A DNA stretch of 64,000 nt from Mycolicibacterium goodii (GTDB lineage: Bacteria > Actinomycetota > Actinomycetes > Mycobacteriales > Mycobacteriaceae), in NCBI RefSeq assembly GCF_022370755.2, contig NZ_CP092364.2, positions 1,240,001 to 1,304,000 of the forward strand, read 5' to 3'. This document shows, piece by piece, positions 28,609 through 41,289 of the stretch. The notes under the pieces were generated by a model that worked only from the letters and a program-made list of their open reading frames with translations, was not told the DNA's origin and ran no database searches. Positions within the stretch are counted from its first letter, which is position 1, and the number at the start of each line of letters is the position of its first letter. Both the position numbers and the translations under genes were made by a program.

Positions 28609-29109
28609 TCAGGACCCGTGAGCGTCGTCGTGTGCGGGCACCAGCCCGGTGCATGTCAGCGTGCGTCCGTCGGTCGAGGTTTCGGCAGCGAGCTCCATGC
28701 CGTCGAACGTCACTCTGCACGTCACGGTGTCGCTCGCGGTGGTCGGCTGCACGATCAGGTCGAACAGCCAATCCCTTGCTCCGGTGCCCTCGGAGGACCA
28801 CGGCAGTGAGACCTCGACAAAATCACCGGGTGGGTCGGTTCCGTGCGAGTACGCGACCAAGGCCGAGGATCCGGTGCCGGTGACCTCCAACGTCAGTGTC
28901 ACGTCCCGGTTCGTATAGAGCTTGACTGCGATGAGGCCCCCTGCCGCCAGGGCGACGACCGCGGCGAGCGCGAGCAGGATCCAGGGCCACGTCTTGCGCT
29001 TCTTGGGCGGTGGGGGAGGCGGCGGGTGCGGGCCGGACGGGTAGGGCTGGCCGTAATAGGGCGGTGGCGGTAAATGCTGCCATCCGTTGCGGGGGTATGG
29101 CTGATTCAT
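28609..29109 (-). CDS. MmpS-like membrane-anchored protein, copy 1 (166 aa)
   Basis: Same layout as its neighbour: Pro/Tyr-rich head (MNQPYPRNGWQHLPPPPYYGQPYP), one membrane helix (WPWILLALAAVVALAAGGLIA) and an outer domain VTLTLEVTGTGSSALVAYS ... DTVTCRVTFDGMEL with paired cysteines. The N-terminal 40 residues are closely similar between the copies while the outer domains have diverged, so the duplication is not recent. Both starts share the upstream sequence GAAGGGGCGCG. No partner transporter is adjacent. Confidence 0.75.
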   Translation of the reverse strand: MNQPYPRNGWQHLPPPPYYGQPYPSGPHPPPPPPPKKRKTWPWILLALAAVVALAAGGLIAVKLYTNRDVTLTLEVTGTGSSALVAYSHGTDPPGDFVEVSLPWSSEGTGARDWLFDLIVQPTTASDTVTCRVTFDGMELAAETSTDGRTLTCTGLVPAHDDAHGS

Positions 29110-29300
29110 CGCGCCCCTTCGCTCGGAACTCGGCTCAGCAAAGATCTAAGCACCCCGGGGCATTGCGCCGAGTTCTGCACCATGGTCGTGTTCGTGTTCT
29201 CAACCGACGAACCACGACCCTCATGCAGAAATGGCGGGGCAGTTGAGCCAGTTGAGCACTCGGCAATGAAAAAGGGACCGCACAACGGCGGTCCCTACCG

Positions 29301-29371
29301 AGCGGGCGACGGGAATCGAACCCGCGTAGCTAGTTTGGAAGACTAGGGCTCTACCATTGAGCTACGCCCGC
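29301..29371 (-). tRNA. tRNA-Gly (anticodon TCC)
   Basis: Read on the minus strand the gene folds into a full cloverleaf: acceptor gcgggcg with cgcccgc, D-arm gctc/gagc, anticodon stem ctagt/actag with loop cTTCCAa (anticodon TCC), and T-arm with TTCGATT. The discriminator is T. CCA is not encoded. Confidence 0.95.
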
Positions 29372-29415
29372 ATGTCAGCACCAGCACTGTACCGGGGAGC
29401 TGAAACCAAATCCAA

Positions 29416-29446
29416 TTGAGGGTCTCGTGTCGCGAGCACGTAGTAT
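29416..29446 (+). promoter_or_regulatory. Possible promoter of tRNA-Pro/tig
   Basis: TTGAGG at 29416-29421 and TAGTAT at 29441-29446 resemble -35 and -10 boxes, with a long 19-base spacer. A start near 29453 would precede the tRNA by about 40 bases. Confidence 0.35.
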
Positions 29447-29491
29447 CTCGCGTGGCCCTTTCGCGGTTCTCGGCCTGCGGATGGACCACCA

Positions 29492-29565
29492 CGGGGTGTA
29501 GCGCAGCTTGGTAGCGCATCCGCTTTGGGAGCGGAAGGCCGCAGGTTCAAATCCTGTCACCCCGA
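29492..29565 (+). tRNA. tRNA-Pro (anticodon TGG)
   Basis: Acceptor cggggtg pairs with caccccg, the D-arm is gcgc/gcgc, the anticodon stem tccgc/gcgga encloses TTTGGGA (anticodon TGG), and the T-loop is TTCAAAT. Discriminator A, no encoded CCA. It lies 51 bases before tig on the same strand, so co-transcription is possible. Confidence 0.95.
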
Positions 29566-29616
29566 CTCGCCCACCCGTACGACACGGACATCGAGAAAGA
29601 CATCGAGGAGCACAAG

Positions 29617-31026
29617 GTGAAGAGCACAGTCGAGCAGTTGAGCCCCACCCGGGTTCGCATCAACGTGGAGGTGCCCTTCACCGAGCTTGAGCCCGACTTC
29701 GACCGCGCGTTCAAGGAGCTGGCCAAGCAGGTCCGGCTGCCCGGGTTCCGCCCCGGCAAGGCGCCGCGCAAGCTGCTGGAGGCCCGCATCGGCCGCGGTG
29801 CGGTGCTGGAGCAGGTCGTCAACGACGCGCTGCCCAGCCGCTACAGCGAGGCCGTCACGACCTCGGACATCAAGCCGCTCGGCCAGCCCGAGATCGAGAT
29901 CACCAAGCTCGAGGACAACGAAGAGCTCGTGTTCACCGCCGAGGTCGATGTCCGTCCCGAGATCACGCTGCCGGAGCTGGACTCGCTGAAGATCACCGTC
30001 GACCCCATCGAGGTCACCGACGAAGAGGTCGACGCCGAGCTGCAGTCGCTGCGCGCGCGCTTCGGCACCCTGACCGGTGTCGAGCGGGGCGCCCAGGAGG
30101 GTGACTTCGTCTCGATCGACCTTTCGGCCACCGTCGACGGCAACGAGGTGCCCGAGGCCACCACCGAGGGCCTGTCGCACGAGGTCGGTTCCGGCCAGCT
30201 CATCGACGGTCTCGATGAGGCCATCACCGGTCTGAAGGCCGGCGAGTCCAAGACGTTCACCACCAAGCTGGTCGCCGGCGAGTACGCCGGCCAGGACGCC
30301 GAGGTCACCGTGACCGTCAAATCGGTCAAGGAGCGCGAGCTGCCTGAGCCTGACGACGAATTCGCCCAGCTGGCAAGCGAATTCGACACCATCGAGGAGC
30401 TCAGGAACAGCCTCGTCGAGCAGGTGCGCCGCGTGAAGGGTGTGCAGCAGGCCGAGCAGATCCGCGACAAGGCGATCGAGGCGCTGCTGGAGCAGACCGA
30501 GGTGCCGCTGCCGGAGAAGATCGTGCAGGCGCAGGTCGACGAGGTGCTGCACAACGCGATCCACGGCCTCGACCACGACGAGGACAAGTTCGCCGAGCAG
30601 CTCGCCGCGCAGGGCAGCAGCCGCGAGGAGTTCGATGCCGAGACCCGCACCGACGCGGAGAAGGCCGTCAAGACCCAGCTGCTCATGGACTCCGTGGCCG
30701 ACAAGCTCGAGATCCAGGTGAGCCAGAACGATCTCACCGAGCGTCTCGTGCTGATGTCGCGTCAGTACGGCCTGGAGCCCCAGCAGCTGATCCAGATCCT
30801 GCAGCAGAACAACCAGCTGCCGGCCATGTTCGCCGATGTCCGCCGCGGGCTGACGATCGCCGCGGTCGTGCACGCCGCAACGGTCACCGACACCGACGGC
30901 AACGTGATCGACACCACGGAGTTCTTCGGCCCGTCGGGTGAGCAGGCCACCGAGGACAGCACCGACGAGAGCGCCGACGCCGCCGATGGCGAATCCGCCG
31001 AGGACGGCGACGACACCGACAAGTGA
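29617..31026 (+). CDS. tig: Trigger factor, ribosome-associated chaperone and prolyl isomerase
   Basis: Binds the ribosome exit tunnel and protects nascent chains. The signature GFRPGKAP at 43-50 is the ribosome-contact loop. The FKBP-like domain follows at about 155-245 ([17 protein letters not shown] ... [16 protein letters not shown]), then the long helical C-terminal arms and a highly acidic tail rich in Asp/Glu/Ser, as in other mycobacteria. 469 residues; GTG start with GAGGAG nine bases upstream. Lies directly before clpP1-clpP2, as is common in bacteria. Confidence 0.97.
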   Translation: MKSTVEQLSPTRVRINVEVPFTELEPDFDRAFKELAKQVRLPGFRPGKAPRKLLEARIGRGAVLEQVVNDALPSRYSEAVTTSDIKPLGQPEIEITKLEDNEELVFTAEVDVRPEITLPELDSLKITVDPIEVTDEEVDAELQSLRARFGTLTGVERGAQEGDFVSIDLSATVDGNEVPEATTEGLSHEVGSGQLIDGLDEAITGLKAGESKTFTTKLVAGEYAGQDAEVTVTVKSVKERELPEPDDEFAQLASEFDTIEELRNSLVEQVRRVKGVQQAEQIRDKAIEALLEQTEVPLPEKIVQAQVDEVLHNAIHGLDHDEDKFAEQLAAQGSSREEFDAETRTDAEKAVKTQLLMDSVADKLEIQVSQNDLTERLVLMSRQYGLEPQQLIQILQQNNQLPAMFADVRRGLTIAAVVHAATVTDTDGNVIDTTEFFGPSGEQATEDSTDESADAADGESAEDGDDTDK

Positions 31027-31135
31027 CGCTGTGAGCGAACGCGCCCCCGTCCGGGAGTGCTTCGCGCATCAGGTTGGTTAGTGTCGTCAGTACGAATGCG
31101 TGGACCAAGACGTAGTAGAAAGCAGGTATCCAGTC

Positions 31136-31747
31136 GTGACTGACATGCGTGGCACCGGGCAGGGGCTGAACCTTGTCGACTCGGTGTACGAGCGGCTGCT
31201 CGCCGAGCGGATCATCTTCCTGGGTTCCCAAGTGGACGACGACATCGCCAACCGGCTGTGCGCACAGATCCTGTTGTTGTCGGCGGAAGATCCGACCAAG
31301 GACATCCACCTCTACATCAACTCGCCCGGCGGCTCGATCAGCGCGGGTATGGCGATCTACGACACCATGGTGCTCGCGCCGTGCGACATCGCCACCTACG
31401 CGATGGGCATGGCCGCCTCGATGGGTGAGTTCCTGCTCGCCGCGGGCACCAAGGGCAAGCGCTACGCACTGCCCCACGCGCGCATCCTGATGCACCAGCC
31501 GCTCGGCGGCGTGACCGGCAGTGCGGCCGACATCGCCATCCAGGCCGAGCAGTTCGCGGTCATCAAGAAGGAGATGTTCCGGCTCAACGCCGAGTTCACC
31601 GGGCAGCCCATCGAGCGCATCGAGGCCGATTCCGACCGCGACCGTTGGTTCACCGCACAGGAAGCGCTGGAGTACGGGTTCGTCGACCACATCATCACCA
31701 GCGCCTCAGTCAATGGCGAAGGACCGGGAGCAGGACTAGACAAATGA
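31136..31747 (+). CDS. clpP1: ATP-dependent Clp protease proteolytic subunit 1
   Basis: Serine protease subunit that forms one ring of the mixed ClpP1-ClpP2 tetradecamer. The catalytic triad is Ser95 (GMAASMG), His120 (LMHQP) and Asp169 (DRDRWF). The GTG at 31136 (VTDMRG) matches the tuberculosis N-terminus; an in-frame GTG further upstream would add 12 residues and is less likely. Overlaps clpP2 as ATGA. In mycobacteria both subunits are needed for activity and are essential. Confidence 0.96.
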   Translation: MTDMRGTGQGLNLVDSVYERLLAERIIFLGSQVDDDIANRLCAQILLLSAEDPTKDIHLYINSPGGSISAGMAIYDTMVLAPCDIATYAMGMAASMGEFLLAAGTKGKRYALPHARILMHQPLGGVTGSAADIAIQAEQFAVIKKEMFRLNAEFTGQPIERIEADSDRDRWFTAQEALEYGFVDHIITSASVNGEGPGAGLDK

Positions 31748-32403
31748 GCAACATTCATCCGTCACTGGACGCCCGGCTGCAGCCGCAGGCCCGCTACATC
31801 CTGCCGTCCTTCATCGAGCACTCGAGCTTCGGTGTCAAGGAGTCCAACCCGTACAACAAGCTGTTCGAGGAACGCATCATCTTCCTCGGCGTGCAGGTGG
31901 ACGACGCATCGGCCAACGACATCATGGCCCAGCTGCTGGTGCTGGAGTCGCTCGACCCCGACCGCGACATCACGATGTACATCAACTCGCCCGGCGGTTC
32001 GTTCACGTCGCTGATGGCGATCTACGACACCATGCAGTACGTGCGCGCCGACATCCAGACGGTGTGCCTCGGCCAGGCCGCGTCGGCCGCGGCCGTGCTG
32101 CTGGCGGCGGGCACGCCCGGTAAGCGCCTGGCGCTGCCGAACGCGCGCGTGCTGATCCACCAGCCCGCGCTCGCGGGCGTGATCCAGGGCCAGTTCTCCG
32201 ATCTGGAGATCCAGGCCGCGGAGATCGAGCGCATGCGCACACTGATGGAGACCACGCTGGCACGCCACACCGGTAAGGATCCGGCGCAGATCCGCAAGGA
32301 CACCGACCGCGACAAGATCCTGACGGCCGACGAGGCCAAGGAGTACGGGATCATCGACACGGTGCTGCAGTACCGCAAGCTCTCCGCGCAGACGGCGTCG
32401 TAA
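31744..32403 (+). CDS. clpP2: ATP-dependent Clp protease proteolytic subunit 2
   Basis: Second ring of the mycobacterial Clp protease, 219 residues, docking surface for ClpX and ClpC1. The nucleophile lies in [12 protein letters not shown], the histidine in VLIHQPAL and the aspartate in KDTDRDKIL. The ATG is inside the clpP1 stop (ATGA), which ensures matched synthesis. An [12 protein letters not shown] propeptide precedes the mature core. A strong terminator follows. Confidence 0.96.
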   Translation: MSNIHPSLDARLQPQARYILPSFIEHSSFGVKESNPYNKLFEERIIFLGVQVDDASANDIMAQLLVLESLDPDRDITMYINSPGGSFTSLMAIYDTMQYVRADIQTVCLGQAASAAAVLLAAGTPGKRLALPNARVLIHQPALAGVIQGQFSDLEIQAAEIERMRTLMETTLARHTGKDPAQIRKDTDRDKILTADEAKEYGIIDTVLQYRKLSAQTAS

Positions 32404-32420
32404 CGCTCCGACAGTCGAAC

Positions 32421-32452
32421 AACGGGTCCCCGGCGCACGCCGGGGACCCGTT
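32421..32452 (+). terminator. Rho-independent terminator after clpP2
   Basis: A 14-bp perfect stem (32421-32434 with 32439-32452) and a four-base loop gcac, followed by TTT. It sits 18 bases after the clpP2 stop and just before the stop of the convergent HD-GYP gene, so it may act in both directions. Confidence 0.9.
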
Positions 32453-32456
32453 TTCG

Positions 32457-34022
32457 TCACTGTTGCGGCTCGACCAGTCCGTGGTGCAGCGCGTACATGC
32501 TGGCGCCGATCCGGTTGGACACGCCGATCTTGGCGTAGGTGCGCTCGACGTGGTTGCGCGCCGTCTTCGGGCTGATCACCAGCGATTCGGCGATCTCCTT
32601 GTTCGACGCGCCGCGGGCCACCAGACGCAGCACGTCGAGTTCGCGTGGGGTCAGCCCATCGGGACGCGGGCACGCGCGGCCGTCGCCGTGTCCGGCCGCC
32701 TGCAGCACCGATTCGACGGCCATGGTGTCGAGTGCGCCGGCACGGACGCGTTCGCGCAGCCGCTGCGCGGCGGCCGGCCGGGTCAGTTGCGGTCGGTACG
32801 GCCTTGGCTCACAACCTGATTGATAGGCGACGGCGGCCGCGAGGATCCGGTCGGGCAGCGTGAGCCCCGCGGCGCTGAGCCCACGCGGATAGCCCGAGCC
32901 GTCGAGGTGCTCGTGGTGGTTGCCCGCGAGTTGAGCGACCGCGTGCAGTCCAGGCACCTGGCTGAGGATCCGTACCGTGAGATACGGGTGCAGCCGCACC
33001 CGTTCGAATTCCGCCGCGCTCAACGTCGCGGGCTTGGACCAGATCTGGTTCGACACCCCGATCCGGCCCAGATCGTGCACGTGGCCGGCTCGTCGCGTCC
33101 GCGCCACCACGTCGGGGTCGAGACCGGCGACCCGCGCCGCCTGGGCCGCCAGTTGCGCCACCGCCCGCGAGTGTCCAAGGGTGAACGGGCATTTGAGATC
33201 GACGAAGTCGCCGAGCGCCATCAGCAGCGAGTCCAGCCCCGGATCGTCGAGTCGGGCATGGCGGTCCGGCGCCTCGTGCAGTGCGGCAGCCCAGACGTCG
33301 CCGGCCGGTGGGCCGGCGAGGATCGCGTCGGCGTAACGGACGAACGTGTCGACGACACGCGGGTCGAACTGGCCGCCGCGTCGAGCCGATGCCACTGCCA
33401 GCGCCCCGGCGAGGCCGCGCTCCCGGTGGTGCACCTCGACGAGGTCGGCGAGTTGGGCGACCCGCATCTGGATCGGGATGTCCTCGCCGCGTGCGCCCGA
33501 CGGCATGCCGCCGCCGTCGTAGCGTTCGAATGTGTACGCCAGGGCGGCCTGCACGTCGGGCCCCAGGCCCATCCGGTCGGCGAGCAGTGCCGCCGACGTG
33601 CAGTGCGAGTGGATCAAGCGGGACAACTGCCCGCGCGCATCGACAAGCAGCGACCCGAGCACGTGCAGGCGGCGGATCAGCGGCTCGCCGTGGGCCGCGT
33701 GGGTCACCAGGAATCGCAGGAACGGGAGTCCGGTCACGTCCACGTCATAGGTGTCGCGACGCACCGCGATGTCGTCGCCGAACCACCGCGCGTACTCATG
33801 CGAATCGGCGTGACAGCCGATCCACATGATCAGGGTGGTGTAGTACACGCAGTCCCGCTGCGGCCGGCTCAGCCCGAGGCGATCGGCGAGTCGGGTCGCG
33901 ATGAGCGCCGAGCGCAGCATGTGCTCGCCGGGTTGCCCCAGGCCGAGGTCGACCGCCACCGACAGGGCGGCGAGCAACTCGGCGCGGCTCGGCGGCCTGG
34001 CCGATGGCGGCGGCGACGCCAT
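32457..34022 (-). CDS. HD-GYP-type phosphohydrolase domain protein with C-terminal LuxR DNA-binding domain
   Basis: The 521 residues combine a degenerate N-terminal HD-like half (residues 30-235: MWIGCHADSHEYARW, HSHCTSAALLADRMGLG, ERYDGGGMPSGA), a well-formed HD/HD-GYP half (265-405: GHSRAVAQLAAQ, His316-Asp317 in GHVHDLGRIG, RLHPYLT, NHHEHLDGSGYPRGL), and a LuxR helix-turn-helix (456-518: LTPRELDVLRLVARGASNKEIAESLVISPKTARNHVERTYAKIG). HD-GYP proteins hydrolyse cyclic-di-nucleotides; the DNA-binding tail suggests a one-component regulator. Seven bases follow the upstream hypothetical gene, so the two form an operon. Confidence 0.85.
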   Translation of the reverse strand: MASPPPSARPPSRAELLAALSVAVDLGLGQPGEHMLRSALIATRLADRLGLSRPQRDCVYYTTLIMWIGCHADSHEYARWFGDDIAVRRDTYDVDVTGLPFLRFLVTHAAHGEPLIRRLHVLGSLLVDARGQLSRLIHSHCTSAALLADRMGLGPDVQAALAYTFERYDGGGMPSGARGEDIPIQMRVAQLADLVEVHHRERGLAGALAVASARRGGQFDPRVVDTFVRYADAILAGPPAGDVWAAALHEAPDRHARLDDPGLDSLLMALGDFVDLKCPFTLGHSRAVAQLAAQAARVAGLDPDVVARTRRAGHVHDLGRIGVSNQIWSKPATLSAAEFERVRLHPYLTVRILSQVPGLHAVAQLAGNHHEHLDGSGYPRGLSAAGLTLPDRILAAAVAYQSGCEPRPYRPQLTRPAAAQRLRERVRAGALDTMAVESVLQAAGHGDGRACPRPDGLTPRELDVLRLVARGASNKEIAESLVISPKTARNHVERTYAKIGVSNRIGASMYALHHGLVEPQQ

Positions 34023-34029
34023 CGGTCGA

Positions 34030-34797
34030 TTATGCGCCCAGGCCGGGGCTGGTTCCGTCGATCAGCACAGTCCGATCCGCTGACCGGTGCCTGGCCGCGT
34101 CGAACGTGTCGAAATGCCCGGATCCGACGACGAAGATGCCGCGCTGCGGCGGCCGGAAGTCCGCCAGCTCCGTCTGTTCTTCCAGGGGACCGGCAGGTCC
34201 TAGGTCGACGCCGCGCAACCGCGCGTGACCGTCGGCCGGCCACACCTGGGTGGGGGCGATCATGAACCGCTGTCCGTTCGGCGCCGTGCCGGCCAGCTGG
34301 ACGGTGCCCGCGCGCAGCATCGTGCCCGCTGTGCGGCCGATCACGCGAAGAGCGGCAGGAGATGTCCACGCGGCGGTCGGCAGGCTGCGGCCGATGGCGC
34401 TGACCACTCGGCTGGCCGGCGTCGACCGGATGTCGACGGTCCAGGACAGCAGGCCCGGTATGCCGATGTGCAACGACCACGGCGTCGTCCAGGCGACGTC
34501 GATGTCGCACTGCACCGCGTCGTTGTCGGTCGCGGAACTGAAGTATCTGGCGCAGCTCTGCTGCGCGGGCGTGGTCGCGTAGAACGTCCACGTGCCGTGC
34601 GGGTCGCGATGCCAGACAGATCGGTATCCCGGTGCGAACGTCGTCGCGGGGAAGTACCGCAACGCCAGGTAATGGCCGCTGGCGAACGGGAATCCCATGA
34701 CGCCGAAGCCGACGAAGCGTTCGTCGGCGCCGCGGGGCAGGGTCGGGTCGCGCAGGACGGCGTTCGCCGCGTCCATGGGGTTGGGTGTTTTCTTCAT
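34030..34797 (-). CDS. Conserved hypothetical protein (255 aa)
   Basis: I do not recognise the family. From MKKTPNPMDAANAVLRD it reads as a soluble beta-rich protein: FVGFGVMGFPFASGHYLALRYF, VWHRDPHGTWTFYATTPAQQSCARYFS, then WTVDIRSTPASRVVSAIGRSLP and a C-terminal GIFVVGSGHFDTF. The pattern of paired strands around a gated cavity resembles proteins that bind a lipid or terpenoid, but that is only an impression. Start at 34797 is chosen over one 12 codons upstream. Co-transcribed with the HD-GYP/LuxR gene. Confidence 0.65.
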   Translation of the reverse strand: MKKTPNPMDAANAVLRDPTLPRGADERFVGFGVMGFPFASGHYLALRYFPATTFAPGYRSVWHRDPHGTWTFYATTPAQQSCARYFSSATDNDAVQCDIDVAWTTPWSLHIGIPGLLSWTVDIRSTPASRVVSAIGRSLPTAAWTSPAALRVIGRTAGTMLRAGTVQLAGTAPNGQRFMIAPTQVWPADGHARLRGVDLGPAGPLEEQTELADFRPPQRGIFVVGSGHFDTFDAARHRSADRTVLIDGTSPGLGA

Positions 34798-35164
34798 GCG
34801 CACAAGGCTGCCTGCGCTGTCCGCCCAGCACATGGGGCGTTTGCCTCAAATCCGCGGCGGGCGTGGAAGTGGCGCACGGTATCGTGGAGAACGGCAAACA
34901 CCACGGTGTCAGCGCGTTTTTCGAGGGCATGTCGGAGGCGGTGTGCGGGCCTGCCGGACGACACGCCCAAGACACGGACAGCGCGCCGACGCGTGGCGGG
35001 CCGCCGAGAGCGTTATGTTCTCCAGCACGGACAAATACCATCCGCGCGATTCGGCTTTAAGGTCGCATCGCACCGGAACAAACGGGTAGCGTCGGGCATA
35101 CGCCCGGGGAGACCCACGAAGCGGCGTAAAGACTGACTGCGAACAGGAAGTAGGACCCCCCCAC
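34798..35164. other. Intergenic region upstream of clpX
   Basis: About 370 bases between divergent genes with no supported coding sequence. It must contain the clpX promoter. TAGCGT at about 35087 could be a -10 box but lacks a good partner. No clear operator palindrome was seen. Confidence 0.4.
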
Positions 35165-36445
35165 ATGGCGCGCATTGGAGACGGTGGTGACCTGCTGAAG
35201 TGCTCGTTCTGTGGGAAGAGCCAAAAGCAGGTTAAGAAGCTCATCGCGGGGCCGGGCGTCTATATCTGCGATGAGTGCATCGATCTGTGCAACGAGATCA
35301 TCGAGGAGGAACTCGCCGACGCTGACGATGTCAAGCTCGACGAGTTGCCCAAACCCGCGGAGATCCGCGAGTTCCTCGAGGGTTACGTCATCGGCCAGGA
35401 CGCCGCGAAGCGGACGCTGGCCGTTGCGGTCTACAACCACTACAAGCGGATCCAGGCGGGGGAGAAGTCCCGTGACTCGAGGTCCGAACCGGTCGAGCTG
35501 ACCAAGTCCAACATCCTGATGCTCGGACCCACGGGCTGCGGCAAGACCTACCTGGCGCAGACGCTGGCCAAGATGCTCAACGTGCCGTTCGCGATCGCCG
35601 ACGCGACCGCGCTGACCGAGGCCGGCTACGTCGGTGAGGACGTCGAGAACATCCTCCTCAAACTCATCCAGGCCGCCGACTATGACGTCAAGCGCGCCGA
35701 GACCGGCATCATCTACATCGACGAGGTCGACAAGATCGCGCGCAAGAGCGAGAACCCGTCGATCACGCGTGACGTCTCCGGTGAGGGCGTGCAGCAGGCC
35801 CTGCTGAAGATCCTGGAGGGCACGCAGGCGTCGGTGCCTCCGCAGGGTGGGCGCAAGCATCCGCACCAGGAGTTCATCCAGATCGACACCACCAACGTGC
35901 TGTTCATCGTTGCGGGCGCCTTCGCGGGCCTGGAGAAGATCGTCTCCGACCGTGTCGGCAAGCGCGGCCTCGGCTTCGGCGCCGAGGTGCGGTCCAAGGC
36001 CGAGATCGACACGCAGGACCACTTCGCCGAGGTGATGCCGGAGGATCTGATCAAGTTCGGTCTGATCCCCGAGTTCATCGGCCGCCTGCCCGTCGTGGCG
36101 TCGGTGACCAACCTGGACAAGAACTCTCTCGTCAAGATCCTCTCCGAGCCCAAGAACGCACTGGTGAAGCAGTACGTGCGTCTGTTCGAGATGGACGGCG
36201 TCGAGCTGGAGTTCACCGACGAGGCCCTCGAAGCGATCGCCGATCAGGCCATCCACCGCGGCACCGGTGCTCGTGGCCTGCGCGCCATCATGGAGGAGGT
36301 CCTGCTGCCGGTGATGTACGACATCCCCAGCCGCGACGATGTCGCCAAGGTGGTCGTCACCAAGGAGACCGTGCAGGACAACGTCCTGCCGACCATCGTG
36401 CCGCGCAAGCCTTCTCGTAGCGAGCGCCGCGACAAGAGCGCGTAA
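35165..36445 (+). CDS. clpX: ATP-dependent Clp protease ATP-binding subunit ClpX
   Basis: AAA+ unfoldase that feeds substrates to ClpP1P2. The N-terminal zinc-binding domain uses Cys13, Cys16, Cys35 and Cys38. Walker A GPTGCGKT is at 121-128 and Walker B with Asp186-Glu187 in [18 protein letters not shown] is the ClpP-docking (IGF-type) loop, here with Leu-Gly-Phe. [12 protein letters not shown] is the sensor-2 region. 426 residues, ATG start. It is separated from clpP1P2 by a 2.7-kb insert and ends in a strong terminator. Confidence 0.97.
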   Translation: MARIGDGGDLLKCSFCGKSQKQVKKLIAGPGVYICDECIDLCNEIIEEELADADDVKLDELPKPAEIREFLEGYVIGQDAAKRTLAVAVYNHYKRIQAGEKSRDSRSEPVELTKSNILMLGPTGCGKTYLAQTLAKMLNVPFAIADATALTEAGYVGEDVENILLKLIQAADYDVKRAETGIIYIDEVDKIARKSENPSITRDVSGEGVQQALLKILEGTQASVPPQGGRKHPHQEFIQIDTTNVLFIVAGAFAGLEKIVSDRVGKRGLGFGAEVRSKAEIDTQDHFAEVMPEDLIKFGLIPEFIGRLPVVASVTNLDKNSLVKILSEPKNALVKQYVRLFEMDGVELEFTDEALEAIADQAIHRGTGARGLRAIMEEVLLPVMYDIPSRDDVAKVVVTKETVQDNVLPTIVPRKPSRSERRDKSA

Positions 36446-36457
36446 GCAGACTCGACA

Positions 36458-36490
36458 GAAGCCCCCGGGACTCCATGTCCCGGGGGCTTC
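36458..36490. terminator. Terminator between clpX and the convergent glycosyltransferase gene
   Basis: A 13-bp perfect stem (36458-36470 with 36478-36490), seven-base loop ctccatg, 12 bases after the clpX stop. GAAG/CTTC flanks give short T and A runs for both strands. Confidence 0.85.
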
Positions 36491-36511
36491 GTCGCGTCGC
36501 GGATCATCGGC

Positions 36512-37876
36512 CTATTTCTGGCCGGGAATGGGCAGGTTTGCCTCTGCTCGCGAGTGAGTGGCGGTGGACCTCCGTCGGCGCTCGGCGATGACCTCGTCGA
36601 CCAGGGCGAGGATCTCGGCCACCCCGTCGCGTTGGGCGAACGCCGCTTCGAGTTCGCGGGCGCGACACAGGTAGCGCTTGTCGGTGAGAACCGTGCGCAC
36701 GGCACGCTGGACCGCGGCGGGCGTGGGTGTGCCGGTGCGCAGATCGATGCCCGCGCCGGACCATGCGACGCGGGCGGCGACCTCGGGCTTGTCCCCGGTC
36801 GTGCCGGCCACCACGAGCGGCACGCCACACGACAGTGCCCGCTGTACCGTGCCGTAGCCGCCGTCGGTCACCAGCACGTCGACCTTGGGCATCAGCAGAT
36901 CGTGCGGGATGTGTCTGGTCACATAGGTGTTCGCCGGGACCGGGGTGCGCAGCGCATCGAGGTCACGTCCGCCGGTGCTCGCGATGACGACGACGTCATC
37001 GTGGGCGAGAGCCTCGATGGTCGGTTCGATCAGCCTGCCGAGGTCGTTGTCGTCGACGGCGGTCTGTGTGACGTGGACGACGGGTCGATCACCGTCGAGC
37101 TGTCGCCACCACAGCGGCCGTCGGAAGCCGCGGCTCGGCATCGGATGCACCGCACCGACGTAACGCACATGGCCCGGCAGATCGCTTCGGGGGTAGTCGA
37201 ACTGCGGCACCGTGGGTGCGATGACCCGGTCGCCCAGCACAGCCGCGTCGAGGAAGAACGTGGGCAGGGGACGGGAGTTCATGCGGTGCAGTTGGTTCTG
37301 CACGGCGCGCTGGGCGGTACGCAGCAGCACCTTCTGTGTCAGCGCGGCCACTGCGCGGCTACGCAGCCGCGCCACCGTGTGCTGCGGCGGCGGGAGCCCC
37401 AGGCCCGCGGGTGCGGTGTCACGGCTGCTGAGCATGAGCGGTGTCGTCGAGTAGGCGAGGATCGGCGGCCGGTCGGCGCGGTCATCCAACAGCAGCGGGT
37501 AGATGCCGGAGAATCCCCAGTCGGCGATCACCGCGTCGTATCGCCGTTGTTCGAACAGCCGCGCGAGCGCGTCGGCCTGCGGGGCCATGGGCGCGACGAA
37601 GAACGCGACGATGTCCGCGTTGACCCGAGCGGTCAGCCGCGACGTGCTCGAGGTCTTGGCCCGCTTCGGTTTGTCGACATCGATGCGGTCGAAGCAGGGG
37701 TCGGCCTCGTCGGGCAGTGCCACCGGGATGGCTCCACTCGCCCGGATCGCGTCGGTGTGCTCGGCCGAGGTCAGCACGGTCACCCGGTCGCCGCGCCCGA
37801 CGAGTCCGTACGCGACATTCAGCAGTGGGCCGATGTGCCCGATCGGTGAATGTGACGCGATGAGGATGTCCGCCAT
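36512..37876 (-). CDS. Family 1 glycosyltransferase (UGT/MGT type)
   Basis: A 454-residue GT-B enzyme that transfers a sugar from an NDP-sugar to a small lipophilic acceptor. The N-terminal domain starts ILIASHSPIGHIGPLLNVAYGL, and the C-terminal nucleotide-binding region has RHIPHDLLMPKVDVLVTDGGYGTVQRALSCGVPLVV, the typical UGT signature. Similar enzymes glycosylate macrolides, sterols or polyketides; acceptor unknown. It stands alone, with the next gene on the strand 129 bases away. Confidence 0.88.
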   Translation of the reverse strand: MADILIASHSPIGHIGPLLNVAYGLVGRGDRVTVLTSAEHTDAIRASGAIPVALPDEADPCFDRIDVDKPKRAKTSSTSRLTARVNADIVAFFVAPMAPQADALARLFEQRRYDAVIADWGFSGIYPLLLDDRADRPPILAYSTTPLMLSSRDTAPAGLGLPPPQHTVARLRSRAVAALTQKVLLRTAQRAVQNQLHRMNSRPLPTFFLDAAVLGDRVIAPTVPQFDYPRSDLPGHVRYVGAVHPMPSRGFRRPLWWRQLDGDRPVVHVTQTAVDDNDLGRLIEPTIEALAHDDVVVIASTGGRDLDALRTPVPANTYVTRHIPHDLLMPKVDVLVTDGGYGTVQRALSCGVPLVVAGTTGDKPEVAARVAWSGAGIDLRTGTPTPAAVQRAVRTVLTDKRYLCRARELEAAFAQRDGVAEILALVDEVIAERRRRSTATHSRAEANLPIPGQK

Positions 37877-38005
37877 ACCCGTGCTCCCGTGATCTGCGAT
37901 GTGCGACGACAGTCCATCGTCGGCGATGACGGGGGCCCGGGGCTTGGAGGTTTCGTGGAGAACAGGTGGAGATTGCAGGTAGAGCCGTGTTTCGGAGTCG
38001 TCCGA

Positions 38006-41169
<3,164 letters not shown>

Positions 41170-41245
41170 GAGCCCAATCTAGACGCGCGTGACGGCCTCC
41201 GGCAGGAGATGAGGCGCAGTTCGTATTTGGCTTATCACATGCATT

Positions 41246-41264
41246 GATAGACGCTGTCTATCAA
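41246..41264. promoter_or_regulatory. LysR-type operator candidate between the molybdoenzyme and lysR genes
   Basis: TGATAGAC (41246-41253) and GTCTATCA (41257-41264) are perfect inverted repeats around GCT, of the LysR T-n11-A form. An overlapping TATCA/TGATA pair just upstream gives a possible second half-site. The site is 25 bases before the LysR ATG. Confidence 0.7.
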
Positions 41265-41289
41265 ACAGCGACGACACCCTGAGGACGCC

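Noticed and set aside
29301..29565. tRNA genes as integration sites of a genomic island
   Set aside because: No integrase gene and no direct repeat of a tRNA 3' end was seen on either side; the tRNAs lie beside core genes (tig, clpP).
34785..35136. Short overlapping frames in the clpX upstream region
   Set aside because: Several frames in all phases, none with a ribosome-binding site or protein-like composition; the region is better read as a promoter region.
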